Part shown: one piece after another, positions 8,892-17,278 of the stretch
How positions within the stretch are numbered: the stretch's first letter is position 1
Layout of the letters: each line of letters begins with the position of its first letter
Program-made: the position numbers and the translations under genes
DNA from: an uncultured Sphingomonas sp.
GTDB lineage: Bacteria; Pseudomonadota; Alphaproteobacteria; Sphingomonadales; Sphingomonadaceae
Direction: 5' to 3'
Assembly (NCBI GenBank): GCA_913776255.1
Contig: CAJYLV010000016.1
Location: forward strand, 62,001 to 126,000
Length of the DNA stretch: 64,000 bases
The notes under the pieces: generated by a model
The model's database searches: none
Told to the model about the DNA's origin: nothing
The model's input: only the letters and a program-made list of their open reading frames with translations

Positions 8892-10690
8892 CCGATCCGC
8901 GCCCCCGCTTGCCGGCGCCCGCGCCGCTCGACATGCCCGAGCAGCGTTTCGACGGACCGCCGCCGCCGGAGCGCGCGCCGGATCCGTTCGATGGCGCGAT
9001 CGGTTCGGGTGCGGACATTTTCGCGCGCCGCGCCCTGCTGGTGCTGCTGACGCTGGTGCTGGCGCTCGCGGCGTCGACGACGCTCAAGGAATCGGTGCTG
9101 ACCGACGGGCTGACGGTCAGCGACATGCTGTTGCTGACAGTGTTCTTTCCGCTGTTCGCGCTGCTCGCCTTCGGGTTCATCAACACCGTGGTCGGCTATA
9201 TCGTGCTGGCGACCGGGCTTCATCCGGGCTTCACCCCGATGCCGCGCTGGTCCGAGCCGCTCAGGGGGCGCACCGCGATCCTGATGCCGGTCCATAACGA
9301 GGACATCGGCGAGGTGTGCGGGCGGCTGGCGCAGATGGCCGACGCGTTGGCACGGACCGGCACGTGCGGCGCGTTCGACTTCTTCATCCTGAGCGACTCC
9401 GCCGCCGACAACGAGGCCGCGGAGGTCGCGGCGTGGCAGGCGCTCGCCGAACGGTCGGAATGCGCGATCTATTATCGTCGCCGGATCGAGAATGTCGGGC
9501 GCAAGCCGGGCAATATCGCCGACTGGCTGCGCGCGCATGGCGCGGCCTACGATTACATGCTGATGCTCGACGCCGACAGCCTGATGGGCGGCGAGACGAT
9601 CGTCGGCATGACGCAGATCATGGACCGCCGCCCCGGCGTCGCGTTGCTCCAGACCGTGCCGCAGGTGATCGGCGCCTCGACCCTGTTCCAGCGCTGGATG
9701 CAATTCTCCAGCCGCATCTACGGCCCGGCCGCCACCGCCGGGCTGGTATGGTGGTCGGGCGCGGAGGCGACCTTCTGGGGGCATAATGCGCTGATCCGGG
9801 TTCGCGCCTTCGCGGATAGTTGCGGGCTGCCGGTGCTGCCGGGCGCGCCGCCGTTCGGGGGCACGATCATGAGCCATGACGTCGTCGAGGCGGCGCTGCT
9901 GCGGCGGCGCGGCTGGCGCGTGCATATGGTAATGACCGAGGAGACGTTCGAGGAATATCCCCCGACGCTGATCGATGCCGGAGTGCGCGACCGGCGCTGG
10001 GCGCAGGGCAATCTCCAGCATCTGCAATTGCTCGGCGCATCGGGATTTCACTGGATCAACCGGTTGCAGTTGCTGCTGGGGGCGGCGGGATATCTCGCCT
10101 CGCCGCTGTGGCTGCTGCTGATCGCGGTCAGCGTCGTGCAGGCGGTGCGTGGCGAGCCGGGGCTGATGTCGGGCGATCCCTCGGGGATGGTGCTCGAGCT
10201 GACGCTGGCGTTGCTGTTCGGGCCGAAGCTGCTCGGCATCGTCCATGCGCTGGGCGATGCGCAGCGCCGCCGCGCGCTGGGCGGAGCGGGGGGCATCCTG
10301 CGCTCGGTGCTGGTCGACGTGCCTTTGTCGACGTTGGCCGCACCGGGGATCGCGCTGACGCAGACGATCGACCTGCTCGGCATCGCGACGCAGCGCAAGG
10401 CGGAATGGCATGCGCAGAACCGCCGCGTCGACGGGCTGCCGATGGCGGCGATCCTGCCGCGCTATCGCTGGCACGTGCTGGTCGGGGCGCTGTTGCTGGC
10501 GCTGTCGCCGCTGATGCCGAACGCGGCGCTGTGGCTGGCGCCGGTCACCGCCGGGCTGCTGCTGTCGCCGCTGATCGTGCAATGGACGGCCAGCGAGCGC
10601 TGGGGCGTCCGTGCGGCGCGCGCCGGGGTGTTCGTCACCGATGCCGGTCGGGACGCGCCGCCGCCGGTGCCGGCGGTCGCGGCGGGGTAG
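8888..10690 (+). CDS. opgH: Glucan biosynthesis glucosyltransferase OpgH (MdoH)
   Basis: Inner-membrane GT2 processive glucosyltransferase that builds the linear beta-1,2 glucan backbone from UDP-glucose and passes it to the periplasm. About 600 residues from the GTG overlapping the opgG stop; an ATG at 8933 is an alternative. Two N-terminal transmembrane segments (ALLVLLTLVLALAAS; LLLTVFFPLFALLAFGF) precede the cytoplasmic GT domain with LMPVHNED, the DxD motif in MLDADS (about 228-230), GHNALIRV and the acceptor-site RRWAQGNLQH (about 365). Four or more membrane helices follow. It is shorter than the 847-residue E. coli protein, lacking much of the N-terminal region. An NdvA-like glucan exporter is at the far end of the window. 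Confidence 0.92.
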   Translation: MTDPRPRLPAPAPLDMPEQRFDGPPPPERAPDPFDGAIGSGADIFARRALLVLLTLVLALAASTTLKESVLTDGLTVSDMLLLTVFFPLFALLAFGFINTVVGYIVLATGLHPGFTPMPRWSEPLRGRTAILMPVHNEDIGEVCGRLAQMADALARTGTCGAFDFFILSDSAADNEAAEVAAWQALAERSECAIYYRRRIENVGRKPGNIADWLRAHGAAYDYMLMLDADSLMGGETIVGMTQIMDRRPGVALLQTVPQVIGASTLFQRWMQFSSRIYGPAATAGLVWWSGAEATFWGHNALIRVRAFADSCGLPVLPGAPPFGGTIMSHDVVEAALLRRRGWRVHMVMTEETFEEYPPTLIDAGVRDRRWAQGNLQHLQLLGASGFHWINRLQLLLGAAGYLASPLWLLLIAVSVVQAVRGEPGLMSGDPSGMVLELTLALLFGPKLLGIVHALGDAQRRRALGGAGGILRSVLVDVPLSTLAAPGIALTQTIDLLGIATQRKAEWHAQNRRVDGLPMAAILPRYRWHVLVGALLLALSPLMPNAALWLAPVTAGLLLSPLIVQWTASERWGVRAARAGVFVTDAGRDAPPPVPAVAAG

Positions 10691-10702
10691 GCGCTGGACG
10701 TG

Positions 10703-10734
10703 AAAAAGGGGAGCGACGCCGGCGCCGCTCCCCC
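10703..10734 (-). terminator. Rho-independent terminator of the small exported-protein gene
   Basis: On the minus strand GGGGAGCG / CGCTCCCC arms (10726-10733 and 10708-10715) enclose a GC-rich loop and run into five T residues (10703-10707). It sits between the convergent opgH and the minus-strand small gene, and the T tract serves the latter. Confidence 0.75.
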
Positions 10735-10756
10735 CGATCTTTCAGATCAGAACAGC

Positions 10757-10996
10757 TTAGTTGCTGTCCGAATCGTTACCATCATCGGCGATGATGATGA
10801 TGCCGGCGATCACCGCCGCCGCCGCGACGGCTGCGACGATCAGGCCGCCACCGACCAGCTCGTTCTTCTTGGCGGTCGGTGCCGACGCGCGTGCCGCCTT
10901 CGCAACCGACAGGCTGGCAGCCGAGTTGACCGGCGCCGCAACCGCCGGAACGGTGGCGAGCGAAGCGACCGCAGCCGCCATCAGAAACTTCTTCAT
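10757..10996 (-). CDS. Small exported or membrane protein, unknown function
   Basis: 79 residues. The start MKKFLMAAAVASLATVPAVAA is a clear Sec signal, with GGGAGA nine bases upstream. The short mature region is Ala/Ser/Lys rich, then a single hydrophobic stretch LIVAAVAAAAVIAGIIIIA ends in an acidic tail DDGNDSDSN. This suggests a small single-pass membrane protein with its C-terminal end outside or inside depending on signal cleavage. Longer in-frame starts exist upstream but would bury the signal peptide. Similar small proteins are frequent in sphingomonads and are usually annotated as hypothetical. It has its own terminator and stands alone between opgH and aceA. Confidence 0.75.
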   Translation of the reverse strand: MKKFLMAAAVASLATVPAVAAPVNSAASLSVAKAARASAPTAKKNELVGGGLIVAAVAAAAVIAGIIIIADDGNDSDSN

Positions 10997-11038
10997 AGTC
11001 CATCTCCCTAAGGGCCGTCGGCTATTCTCACGCCGCAC

Positions 11039-11049
11039 TGCATCATGCA
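11039..11049. promoter_or_regulatory. Short palindrome upstream of the small exported-protein gene
   Basis: TGCATCATGCA is a perfect odd palindrome (TGCAT around a central C) about 43 bases upstream of the ATG at 10996. It could be an operator or part of a promoter, but no regulator is identified and an 11 bp palindrome can occur by chance. Confidence 0.25.
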
Positions 11050-11103
11050 ACGGCAGTAATATTACAATGCGACGAAAAGTCACCGTAGCGGGTTAGAAGA
11101 GAG

Positions 11104-12693
11104 TCACGCGGCGAACTGGTTCATCGTATTGTGTGCGCCCCCGGCCTTGAGCGCCGCATCCCCGGCGAAATAGTCCTTGTGGTCGTCGCCGATATCGCTT
11201 CCCGACATGTTCTGGTGGCGGACGCAGGCGATCCCCTCGCGGATCTCGCGGCGCTGGACGTGCTGGACATAGCCGAGCATCCCCGCTGCCCCGAAATAGT
11301 CGCGCGCGAGCAGATCGGTACCGAGCGCCGCGGTATGGTAGGTCGGCAAGGTGATGAGATGATGGAAGATTCCGGCGCGCTGCGACGCGTCGCGCTGGAA
11401 GGTGCGAATGCGCTCGTCCGCCTCGACCGCCAGCGGGCTCTCGTCATAGCCCGCATCCATCAGCCGCGCGCGATCGTAGCCCGCGACGTCGCGGCCTTCG
11501 GCACGCCAGCGATCGAACACTTGCTGGCGAAAGTTGAGCGTCCAGTTGAAACTGGGCGAATTGTTGTAGACCAGCTTGGCGTCAGGCACTTCGGCGCGGA
11601 TACGATCGACCATGCCCGCGATCTGCGCGATGTCGGGGCGCTCGGTCTCGATCCACAGCAGATCGGCGCCGTGTTGCAACGCGGTGACGCAATCGAGCAC
11701 GCAACGATCCTCGCCGGTACCGGCGCGGAACTGGAACAGGTTTGACGGAAGCCGTTTCGGACGCAGCAAATGCCCGTCTCGTTCGATCAAGACGTCGCCG
11801 CGTTCCGGCTTCTCGATCGGCTCGGCGTCGAGAAACGCATTATACCGGTCACCAAGGTCGCCGGGCGCGCGCGAAAAGGCGATCTGCTTGGTCAGCCCGG
11901 CGCCGAGCGAGTCGGTGCGCGCGACGATGATGCCGTCCTCGACCCCCAGTTCCATGAACGCGTAGCGGCAGGCACGGATCTTCGCGAGGAAATCCTCGTG
12001 CGGCACGGTCACCTTGCCGTCCTGATGCCCGCATTGTTTCTCGTCCGAGACCTGGTTCTCGATCTGGAGCGCGCAGGCGCCGGCCTCGATCATCTTGCGC
12101 GCGAGCAGATAGGTCGCCTCGGCATTGCCGAAGCCGGCATCGATGTCGGCGATGATCGGGACGACATGGCTTTCGTACTGGTCGACGGCGTGGATCAGCC
12201 GCTGCGCCTCGACCGCGTTGCCGGCGGCGCGCGCTGCGTCGATGTCGCGGAACAGCAGTCCCAGCTCGCGCGCGTCGGCCTGTTTGAGGAAGGTGTAGAT
12301 CTCCGCGATCAGCGCCGGCACCGCGGTCTTCTCGTGCATCGACTGGTCGGGCAGCGGGCCGAAGTCGCTGCGCAGCGCCGCGACCATCCAGCCGGACAGA
12401 TAGAGATAGGGCCCCCTGGTGGTGCCGAAATGCTTGCGGATGCTGATGATCTTCTGCTGCGCGATGAAGCCGTGCCAGCAGCCGAGCGACTGCGTGTACG
12501 CGCCGGGGTCGGCATCATAGGCCGCCATGTCGCGGCGCATCACCGCCGCGGTGTGCCGCGCGATGTCGAGCCCGGTGCGGAAGCGATTCTGCAGGCGCAT
12601 CCGCGCCACCGCCTCGGGCTGGATGCCGTGCCAGCCGGGGCCGGCCTGGGTGATCCTGCGCTGCGCGGCCGACACCGTGTCCTGATAGGTCAT
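11104..12693 (-). CDS. aceA: Isocitrate lyase
   Basis: First enzyme of the glyoxylate bypass: cleaves isocitrate to glyoxylate and succinate, letting the cell grow on acetate or fatty acids. About 529 residues, the longer form similar in size to that of Pseudomonas aeruginosa rather than the 434-residue E. coli type. The catalytic Cys lies in SDEKQCGHQDGKV (about 218-222; KKCGH in many homologues). Also visible are the metal-binding IIADIDAGFGN, the ESHVVPI segment, and YNNSPSFNWTLNF. Two ATGs are close together; the one at 12693 has AGAGG at six bases spacing and is preferred over 12699. A 52-residue gene starts the same transcript, and a RamB-type regulator is divergent. Malate synthase is not in the window. 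Confidence 0.95.
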   Translation of the reverse strand: MTYQDTVSAAQRRITQAGPGWHGIQPEAVARMRLQNRFRTGLDIARHTAAVMRRDMAAYDADPGAYTQSLGCWHGFIAQQKIISIRKHFGTTRGPYLYLSGWMVAALRSDFGPLPDQSMHEKTAVPALIAEIYTFLKQADARELGLLFRDIDAARAAGNAVEAQRLIHAVDQYESHVVPIIADIDAGFGNAEATYLLARKMIEAGACALQIENQVSDEKQCGHQDGKVTVPHEDFLAKIRACRYAFMELGVEDGIIVARTDSLGAGLTKQIAFSRAPGDLGDRYNAFLDAEPIEKPERGDVLIERDGHLLRPKRLPSNLFQFRAGTGEDRCVLDCVTALQHGADLLWIETERPDIAQIAGMVDRIRAEVPDAKLVYNNSPSFNWTLNFRQQVFDRWRAEGRDVAGYDRARLMDAGYDESPLAVEADERIRTFQRDASQRAGIFHHLITLPTYHTAALGTDLLARDYFGAAGMLGYVQHVQRREIREGIACVRHQNMSGSDIGDDHKDYFAGDAALKAGGAHNTMNQFAA

Positions 12694-12703
12694 GGTCATC
12701 CTC

Positions 12704-12862
12704 TCAGCCGAGCCGCCCGAGGCGGTGGTACAGGTTGGAGAATTTCGACGAGCGCGGGTCCTCGGCGATCTGGCGGACGTAGTGCGCAATCGCTTCCTTC
12801 ATCAGCCCGAAGTCCTCGGTCGAGAAGACCGCGCGGCTGCGCTGTGGTTCGGTGTGCGGCAT
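12704..12862 (-). CDS. 52-residue conserved-looking small protein ahead of aceA
   Basis: Short gene MPHTEPQRSRAVFSTEDFGL... ending HRLGRLG, with AAGGAG placed seven bases before the ATG. It ends ten bases before the aceA start, and the aceA ribosome binding site overlaps its stop, so the two are probably one transcript. The predicted product is charged and amphipathic (LMKEAIAHYVRQIAEDP) without signal or membrane segment. I do not recognise a family. Position suggests a role linked to isocitrate lyase (stability, regulation or simply translational coupling). Codon use and start site look like a real gene. Confidence 0.7.
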   Translation of the reverse strand: MPHTEPQRSRAVFSTEDFGLMKEAIAHYVRQIAEDPRSSKFSNLYHRLGRLG

Positions 12863-12924
12863 GCTGATCGCTCCTTGCTTGGCATGGCGGCATCGTACCG
12901 CCTCGGCCGCGCGATCCGTCAGCA

Positions 12925-12945
12925 ATTCACAAGCAAATCGTGTCG
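12925..12945. promoter_or_regulatory. Possible RamB-like site in aceA/regulator intergenic region
   Basis: On the minus strand the segment reads ACGATTTGCTTGTGAATTG, resembling the AT-rich TTTGC-containing half-sites bound by RamB-type regulators. It lies about 65-80 bases upstream of the 52-residue gene that precedes aceA. The match is partial and this is an inference from context. Confidence 0.3.
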
Positions 12946-12979
12946 CTTCGTCCAGTCCGGCGGGCTATCTTCAGTCATG

Positions 12980-12997
12980 CTGTAAAGGAATTTACAG
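12980..12997. promoter_or_regulatory. Perfect inverted repeat, likely operator of the glyoxylate regulator
   Basis: CTGTAAA-GGAA-TTTACAG is an exact 7 bp inverted repeat. It ends inside the AGGAGG ribosome binding site of the regulator gene starting at 13007, so binding there could block the regulator's own transcription, and it lies about 120 bases upstream of the aceA operon start. AT-rich sequence stands out in a GC-rich context. Confidence 0.6.
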
Positions 12998-13006
12998 GAG
13001 GGGCGG

Positions 13007-14392
13007 GTGAGTCGCGATAAGTTGCTGGCAGGGCATGCGGTGCGACGGCTGCGGCGGCGCCACGGGCTGACGCAGGCCGCGATGGCCGAGATGCTCGCGA
13101 TCTCGCCCAGCTATCTCAATCTGATCGAGCGCAACCAGCGCGCGGTGCCCGCCGGGTTGCTGGTCACGCTGGCCGACCGCTTCGACTTCGACCCGCGCGT
13201 GCTGCTCGCGGGCGAGCCGGGCGGGGGCGCGGCGGCGATCCGGCGGCGGCTGGCCGATCCGCTGTTCGCCGATCTGGAGGTCGACCGCAGCGAGGTCGAG
13301 GAATGGCTCGCCGCCGCGCCGGGCGGGGCGGAGGCGTTCGCGCGCGCCTTCGATCGCGGGCAGGGCGGTGCGGCGGCCTCGATGGTCGACGACCCGGCGA
13401 TCACCGTGCGGCGCGAGGTCGAGCGCTGGCGCAACCACTTCCCCGATCTCGACGCCGCGGCCGAGACGCTCGCCGACGAACTGCGGCTGGTCGGCGCGGA
13501 CCTGTATGGCGCGCTGGTCGAGCGGCTGCGCGTCCGGCACGGGCTTGCGATCCGCGTCCTGCCCGTCGAGGCGCTGCCCGATCATCTCGTCCGCGTCGAC
13601 CTGCACGCGCGGCAGCTGCAACTCGCCGAGCGGCTCGCGCCCTGGTCGCGGACCTTCGCGCTGGCGGTGTACTGCGGGCTGATCGAGGCGCGCGCGGAGC
13701 TCGACGCGCTGGTGCGCGGCGCGGCGCTCGACCGGGTGGCGGAGCGGCTGTTCCGGCGCCACCTGTCGGGCTATTTCGCGGCGGCGGTAATGATGCCCTA
13801 TGCGCGCTTCCTGCGCGCGTGCGAGGCGAGCGGCTATGATCTGGAGCTGTTGCAGCGGCGCTTCGGCGCGGGGCTGGAACAGGTCGCGCACCGGCTGACG
13901 ACCTTGCAGCGCGTCGGCGCGCGCGGGCTGCCGTTCTTCCTGTTGCGCATCGACCGCGCCGGGCAGGCGTCGAAGCGCTTCGCCGGGGCAAGCGACACGC
14001 CCTTGCTCGCGAGCGAGACGCGCTGCCCGCTGTGGCGCGTCCATCACGCCTTCGACCGGCCGGGCAGCGTCGTGCCGCAGGTGCTGGAGCTGGAGGATGG
14101 CGCGCGCTGGTTCACGCTGTCAGTGGCGGTGAGCGGCGCTTCGGTGGGCGCGGGGGCGAACCGGGTCGAGAGCGGGTTCGCGATCGCGCTGGGCGTGCCG
14201 GCCGAGGTGGCCGGGACGCTCGCCGCGGCGCGCGGGCTGGACCTGACCGGCGCGGCGACGCCGGTCGGGCTGGGGTGCCGGGCGTGTCACCGGATGGCGT
14301 GCCCGCAGCGCTCTGCACCGCCGGCCGGGCGGGCGCTGTTGCTGGGCGAGCGCGAGCGGGCAATCTCGGGGTGGACGTTCGCGGGGGATTGA
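13007..14392 (+). CDS. XRE-family short-chain acyl-CoA/glyoxylate regulator (RamB/ScfR type)
   Basis: 461-residue transcription factor. An XRE helix-turn-helix occupies about residues 10-63 (LTQAAMAEMLAISPSYLNLIERNQR), followed by an IrrE-like middle region and a C-terminal DUF2083-type domain that ends in a Cys cluster, LGCRACHRMACPQR (about 423-435). This architecture is that of RamB of Corynebacterium and ScfR/PrpQ-like regulators, which control acetate, glyoxylate and propionate genes. It is divergent from the aceA operon, the arrangement expected for a direct regulator. GTG start with a strong AGGAGG. The palindrome at 12980-12997 overlaps this site, suggesting autoregulation. Family firm; target inferred from position. 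Confidence 0.88.
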   Translation: MSRDKLLAGHAVRRLRRRHGLTQAAMAEMLAISPSYLNLIERNQRAVPAGLLVTLADRFDFDPRVLLAGEPGGGAAAIRRRLADPLFADLEVDRSEVEEWLAAAPGGAEAFARAFDRGQGGAAASMVDDPAITVRREVERWRNHFPDLDAAAETLADELRLVGADLYGALVERLRVRHGLAIRVLPVEALPDHLVRVDLHARQLQLAERLAPWSRTFALAVYCGLIEARAELDALVRGAALDRVAERLFRRHLSGYFAAAVMMPYARFLRACEASGYDLELLQRRFGAGLEQVAHRLTTLQRVGARGLPFFLLRIDRAGQASKRFAGASDTPLLASETRCPLWRVHHAFDRPGSVVPQVLELEDGARWFTLSVAVSGASVGAGANRVESGFAIALGVPAEVAGTLAAARGLDLTGAATPVGLGCRACHRMACPQRSAPPAGRALLLGERERAISGWTFAGD

Positions 14393-14412
14393 GCTGACTA
14401 GGCAACCCACTT

Positions 14413-14489
14413 CGTCATTGCGAGCGTAGCGAAGCAATCCAGTGTTGCACCAGGACGCCCTGGATTGCTTCGCTACGCTCGCAATGACG
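14413..14489. repeat. CGTCATTGCGAG palindromic element, copy 1
   Basis: 77 bp hairpin-forming element with arms CGTCATTGCGAGCGTAGCG and CGCTACGCTCGCAATGACG. It lies between convergent genes and ends one base from the stop codon of the minus-strand SDR, so it could act as a terminator or mRNA-end stabiliser for both genes. Confidence 0.85.
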
Positions 14490-14490
14490 T

Positions 14491-15276
14491 CTACTTCTTC
14501 GCGGTGCCCGGCTCGGCCATGTTGCGGTGCTGGTGTGCGGTGACCTCGGGCGGCAGGATGTGCGCGGCGGCGACCTGCAGCTTGTTCTTCCAGCCCGACA
14601 CGATCGAATGCTTGCCCGCCATCAGCGCGTCCCAGCCGTCCTGCGCGACCTTGGCGGGATCGGACTTGCTGTCCGAGGTGCCGACGTCGGTATCCATCAT
14701 GTCGGCGCGGTCGAAGAATTCGGTGTCGACCGGGCCGGGCATCAGCGTCGTCAGTGTGATCCCCTCGTGATCCTTCAATTCGTCGCGCAGCGCATCGGTG
14801 AAGGAATCCACGAACGCCTTGGTGCCGTTGTAGACCGCCTGGAAGCTGCCGGGGATGAAGCCGGCGATCGAGCCGGTGACCAGCACCTTGCCCTGATGCC
14901 GCTCGGTCATCTGCCGCAGCACTTTCTGGAGCAGGTATAGCGTGCCGGTAATGTTGGTGTCGACGACGCGCCGCCAGTCGGCGACGTCCTGATCGAGAAA
15001 GCTGCGGCCCAGCCCCTTGCCGGCATTGGCGCAGAGCAGGTCGATCGGGCGACCGTCGGCGGCGGCGAGCAGCCGGTCGACGCCGTCGATCGTCGACAGA
15101 TCCGCCTCGACCGAGGTGACCTGCGTGCCGAATTGCTTGAAGTCGGCCGCGGCGGCGTCGATCAGCGGTTCGTCGGCGACGACGAGGATGTCATAGCCGT
15201 CCTTCGCCGCGAGTGTGGCGAGTTCGAAGCCGATGCCGGTCGAGGCGCCGGTGATGATCGCGAATTTGTTGGGCAT
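14491..15276 (-). CDS. SDR-family oxidoreductase
   Basis: 261 residues from the ATG at 15276, which has GGAG upstream; nine extra in-frame codons further upstream are unlikely. Classical short-chain dehydrogenase: cofactor loop TGASTGIG (about 9-16), NAG motif in CANAGKG, catalytic Ser in TGSIAGF and YxxxK in YNGTKAF. The residue after the second strand (VADEP) leaves NADP versus NAD preference open. The C-terminal third includes ADMMDTDVG and a lysine/histidine-rich end. It is the last gene of a stress-like cluster (SRPBCC protein, zinc dehydrogenase, SDRs). Substrate not predictable. Confidence 0.88.
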   Translation of the reverse strand: MPNKFAIITGASTGIGFELATLAAKDGYDILVVADEPLIDAAAADFKQFGTQVTSVEADLSTIDGVDRLLAAADGRPIDLLCANAGKGLGRSFLDQDVADWRRVVDTNITGTLYLLQKVLRQMTERHQGKVLVTGSIAGFIPGSFQAVYNGTKAFVDSFTDALRDELKDHEGITLTTLMPGPVDTEFFDRADMMDTDVGTSDSKSDPAKVAQDGWDALMAGKHSIVSGWKNKLQVAAAHILPPEVTAHQHRNMAEPGTAKK

Positions 15277-15297
15277 GGCGTTTCTCCAGTTGTACTC

Positions 15298-15391
15298 CGT
15301 CATCCCCGCGCAGGCGGGGATCCAGACGCGCAGGTGGTTGCTTGAGCCGAGGCGTCGGAGGTTCTGGATCCCCGCCTGCGCGGGGATGACG
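15298..15391. repeat. CGTCATCCCCGCG palindromic element, copy 1
   Basis: Inverted repeat with arms CGTCATCCCCGCGCAGGCGG and CCGCCTGCGCGGGGATGACG, about 94 bp. Each arm also contains a small palindrome. It separates the SDR start from the end of the zinc dehydrogenase gene; related copy at 51117-51211. Confidence 0.8.
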
Positions 15392-15397
15392 ATGTGT

Positions 15398-16573
15398 TTA
15401 CATCCCCGGCTTCAGCACGATCTTCGTCACGTCATTCTGCTGGTCGTGGAACATCTTATACCCCTCCGGCCCCTGCTCCAGCGGCATCCGGTGCGAGATC
15501 AGGAAGGTGGTGTCGATCTTCTCCTCGAGGATCGCGGTCAGCAGCGCGGGAAGGTAGCGCTGGACGTGGGTCTGCCCGGTCTTGAGCGTCAGTCCCTTTT
15601 CCATGAACGCGCCCAGCGGCCATTTGTCGACGAACCCGCCATAGACCGCCGGCATCGACACGCGCCCGCCCTTGCGGCACGCGATGATCGCCTGCCGGTT
15701 GGCGTGCGCGCGGTCGGTGCCGGTGAAGGTCGAGACCTTGATCTGGTCGAGCACGTTGTCGACGAAGAAGCCGTGCGCCTCCAGCCCGACGCTGTCGATC
15801 ACCGCATCGGGCCCGATCCCGCCGGTCATCACCATCAGCGCCTCATAGACCGCGCTTTCCTCGAAGTTGATCGTCTCCGCGCCGAACTGCGCCGCCAGCC
15901 TGAGCCGGTTGGGGAAGTGGTCGATCGCGATCACGCGCTCCGCGCCGAGCAGGAACGCCGACTGGATCGCGAACAGCCCGACCGGGCCGCAGCCCCATAC
16001 CGCGACGGTGTCGCCGGGCTCGATGTCGGCATTCTCCGCCGCCATCCAGCCGGTCGGCAGGATGTCGGAGAGGAACAGCACCTTGTCGTCCTCGACCCCG
16101 TCGGGAATCACGATCGGACCGACGTCGCTGAACGGCACGCGGACGTACTCGGCCTGTCCGCCGGCATAGCCGCCGGTCATGTGGCTATAGCCGAACAGCC
16201 CGGCCATCGGCTGGCCGTACAATTCCTGCGCAATATCCTGATTGTCGGCGGGCAGCCCGTTGTCACAGGCGGAGAATTGCTGCTTGGTGCAATGATAGCA
16301 GCTGCCGCAGGAGATCGTGAACGGCACGACGACGCGCTGGCCCTTCTTGAGCGTCGACTTCGCGCCGATCTCGACCACTTCGCCCATGAATTCATGGCCG
16401 AGGATGTCGCCCGACTGCATCGTCGGGATGTAGCCGTCGTAGAGGTGGAGGTCCGAGCCGCAGATCGCGGTCGAGGTGACCTTGATGATACAGTCGCGCG
16501 GGTTGACGATGCCGGGATCGTCGACGGTATCGACGCGGACATCGTGCTTGCCGTGCCAGGCGATCGCTTTCAC
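15398..16573 (-). CDS. Zinc-dependent alcohol dehydrogenase (glutathione-independent formaldehyde dehydrogenase-like)
   Basis: 391-residue MDR-superfamily enzyme. Catalytic zinc ligands are Cys in TAICGSDLH (about 39) and GHEFMGEV (about 60), structural zinc is held by the Cys set in [18 protein letters not shown] (about 90-107), and the NAD-binding Rossmann motif is GCGPVGLFA. The long form with [15 protein letters not shown] and a C-terminal [17 protein letters not shown] is typical of enzymes annotated as glutathione-dependent or -independent formaldehyde dehydrogenase in alphaproteobacteria. Its ATG overlaps the end of the SRPBCC gene by four bases, so they are co-transcribed. The exact aldehyde or alcohol is unknown. 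Confidence 0.9.
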   Translation of the reverse strand: MKAIAWHGKHDVRVDTVDDPGIVNPRDCIIKVTSTAICGSDLHLYDGYIPTMQSGDILGHEFMGEVVEIGAKSTLKKGQRVVVPFTISCGSCYHCTKQQFSACDNGLPADNQDIAQELYGQPMAGLFGYSHMTGGYAGGQAEYVRVPFSDVGPIVIPDGVEDDKVLFLSDILPTGWMAAENADIEPGDTVAVWGCGPVGLFAIQSAFLLGAERVIAIDHFPNRLRLAAQFGAETINFEESAVYEALMVMTGGIGPDAVIDSVGLEAHGFFVDNVLDQIKVSTFTGTDRAHANRQAIIACRKGGRVSMPAVYGGFVDKWPLGAFMEKGLTLKTGQTHVQRYLPALLTAILEEKIDTTFLISHRMPLEQGPEGYKMFHDQQNDVTKIVLKPGM

Positions 16574-17097
16574 AGCCCCATCTCCTCGAATTGCTTGGCG
16601 TTCATGGCGGGGGTGGCGATCTCGCCGGTTTCCAGCAGCTGCTTGAAGCGGCGCAGGTCGCGGCGCGCCTGGATCGCGGGCTCGCGCTGGAACATCTTGG
16701 CGATCACCTTGCCGATCACGCCGGCGGGCGGATCATAATCGATGGTCGCGACGATCACCGTGCCGCGCGCACCGACGTCGCGGAACTCGACATGGCCGCG
16801 GTTGGGGATTTCGGCACCGGGCTCGCTTTCCCACGCCAGCAACTTGCCGGGGACCTCCTCGGTGATCCGCGCGTCCCATTCGACATGGCTGCCGCCGGGC
16901 GCCTTCACGACCCAGTGCGAGCGGCGTTCGTCGTGCACGTCGATGCGCACGACATTCTCCATGAACGCGGGCCAGGCGGCAAAGTCGCGGAAGCGCGAAT
17001 AGACCTCGGCGACGGGCTGGTTGATCGTGACGGCGCGGGCGGCAAGCGCGGTCGGCTTGTCGTGTTTGGCGGCGGCGAGCGGGGCGTCATCGGCCAT
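16570..17097 (-). CDS. SRPBCC-family protein (polyketide cyclase/dehydrase-like)
   Basis: 175 residues. The pattern [31 protein letters not shown] followed by [18 protein letters not shown] is diagnostic of the START/SRPBCC helix-grip fold, which binds lipids or other hydrophobic ligands (e.g. YcgI/SRPBCC stress proteins). An Ala/Lys-rich N terminus lacks a signal peptide, so it is cytosolic. It overlaps the downstream dehydrogenase by ATGA. AGGAG precedes the ATG. A GGAAC at about 17149 upstream is followed at 17 bases by CATT, only partly matching an EcfG promoter. Likely part of a general stress operon; ligand unknown. Confidence 0.85.
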   Translation of the reverse strand: MADDAPLAAAKHDKPTALAARAVTINQPVAEVYSRFRDFAAWPAFMENVVRIDVHDERRSHWVVKAPGGSHVEWDARITEEVPGKLLAWESEPGAEIPNRGHVEFRDVGARGTVIVATIDYDPPAGVIGKVIAKMFQREPAIQARRDLRRFKQLLETGEIATPAMNAKQFEEMGL

Positions 17098-17196
17098 GGC
17101 GGCTCCTTTCCTGTCGCGGCGTCAATGGCCGGTCGGGGAGGGGCGTTCCGTAGAAAAGCCGTGCGTTGATCTGGGTCAGTGAGGTTGCGGGAGACG

Positions 17197-17272
17197 CGTC
17201 ATTGCGAGCGCAGCGAAGCAATCCAGGGCGTCGCGCGGAACCCTGGATTGCGTCGCTGCGCTCGCAATGACG
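17197..17272. repeat. CGTCATTGCGAG palindromic element, copy 2
   Basis: 76 bp copy with arms CGTCATTGCGAGCGCAGCG and CGCTGCGCTCGCAATGACG; the variable arm base C is matched by G in the other arm. It lies six bases after the stop of the minus-strand SDR at 17279. Confidence 0.85.
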
Positions 17273-17278
17273 GCTTGG

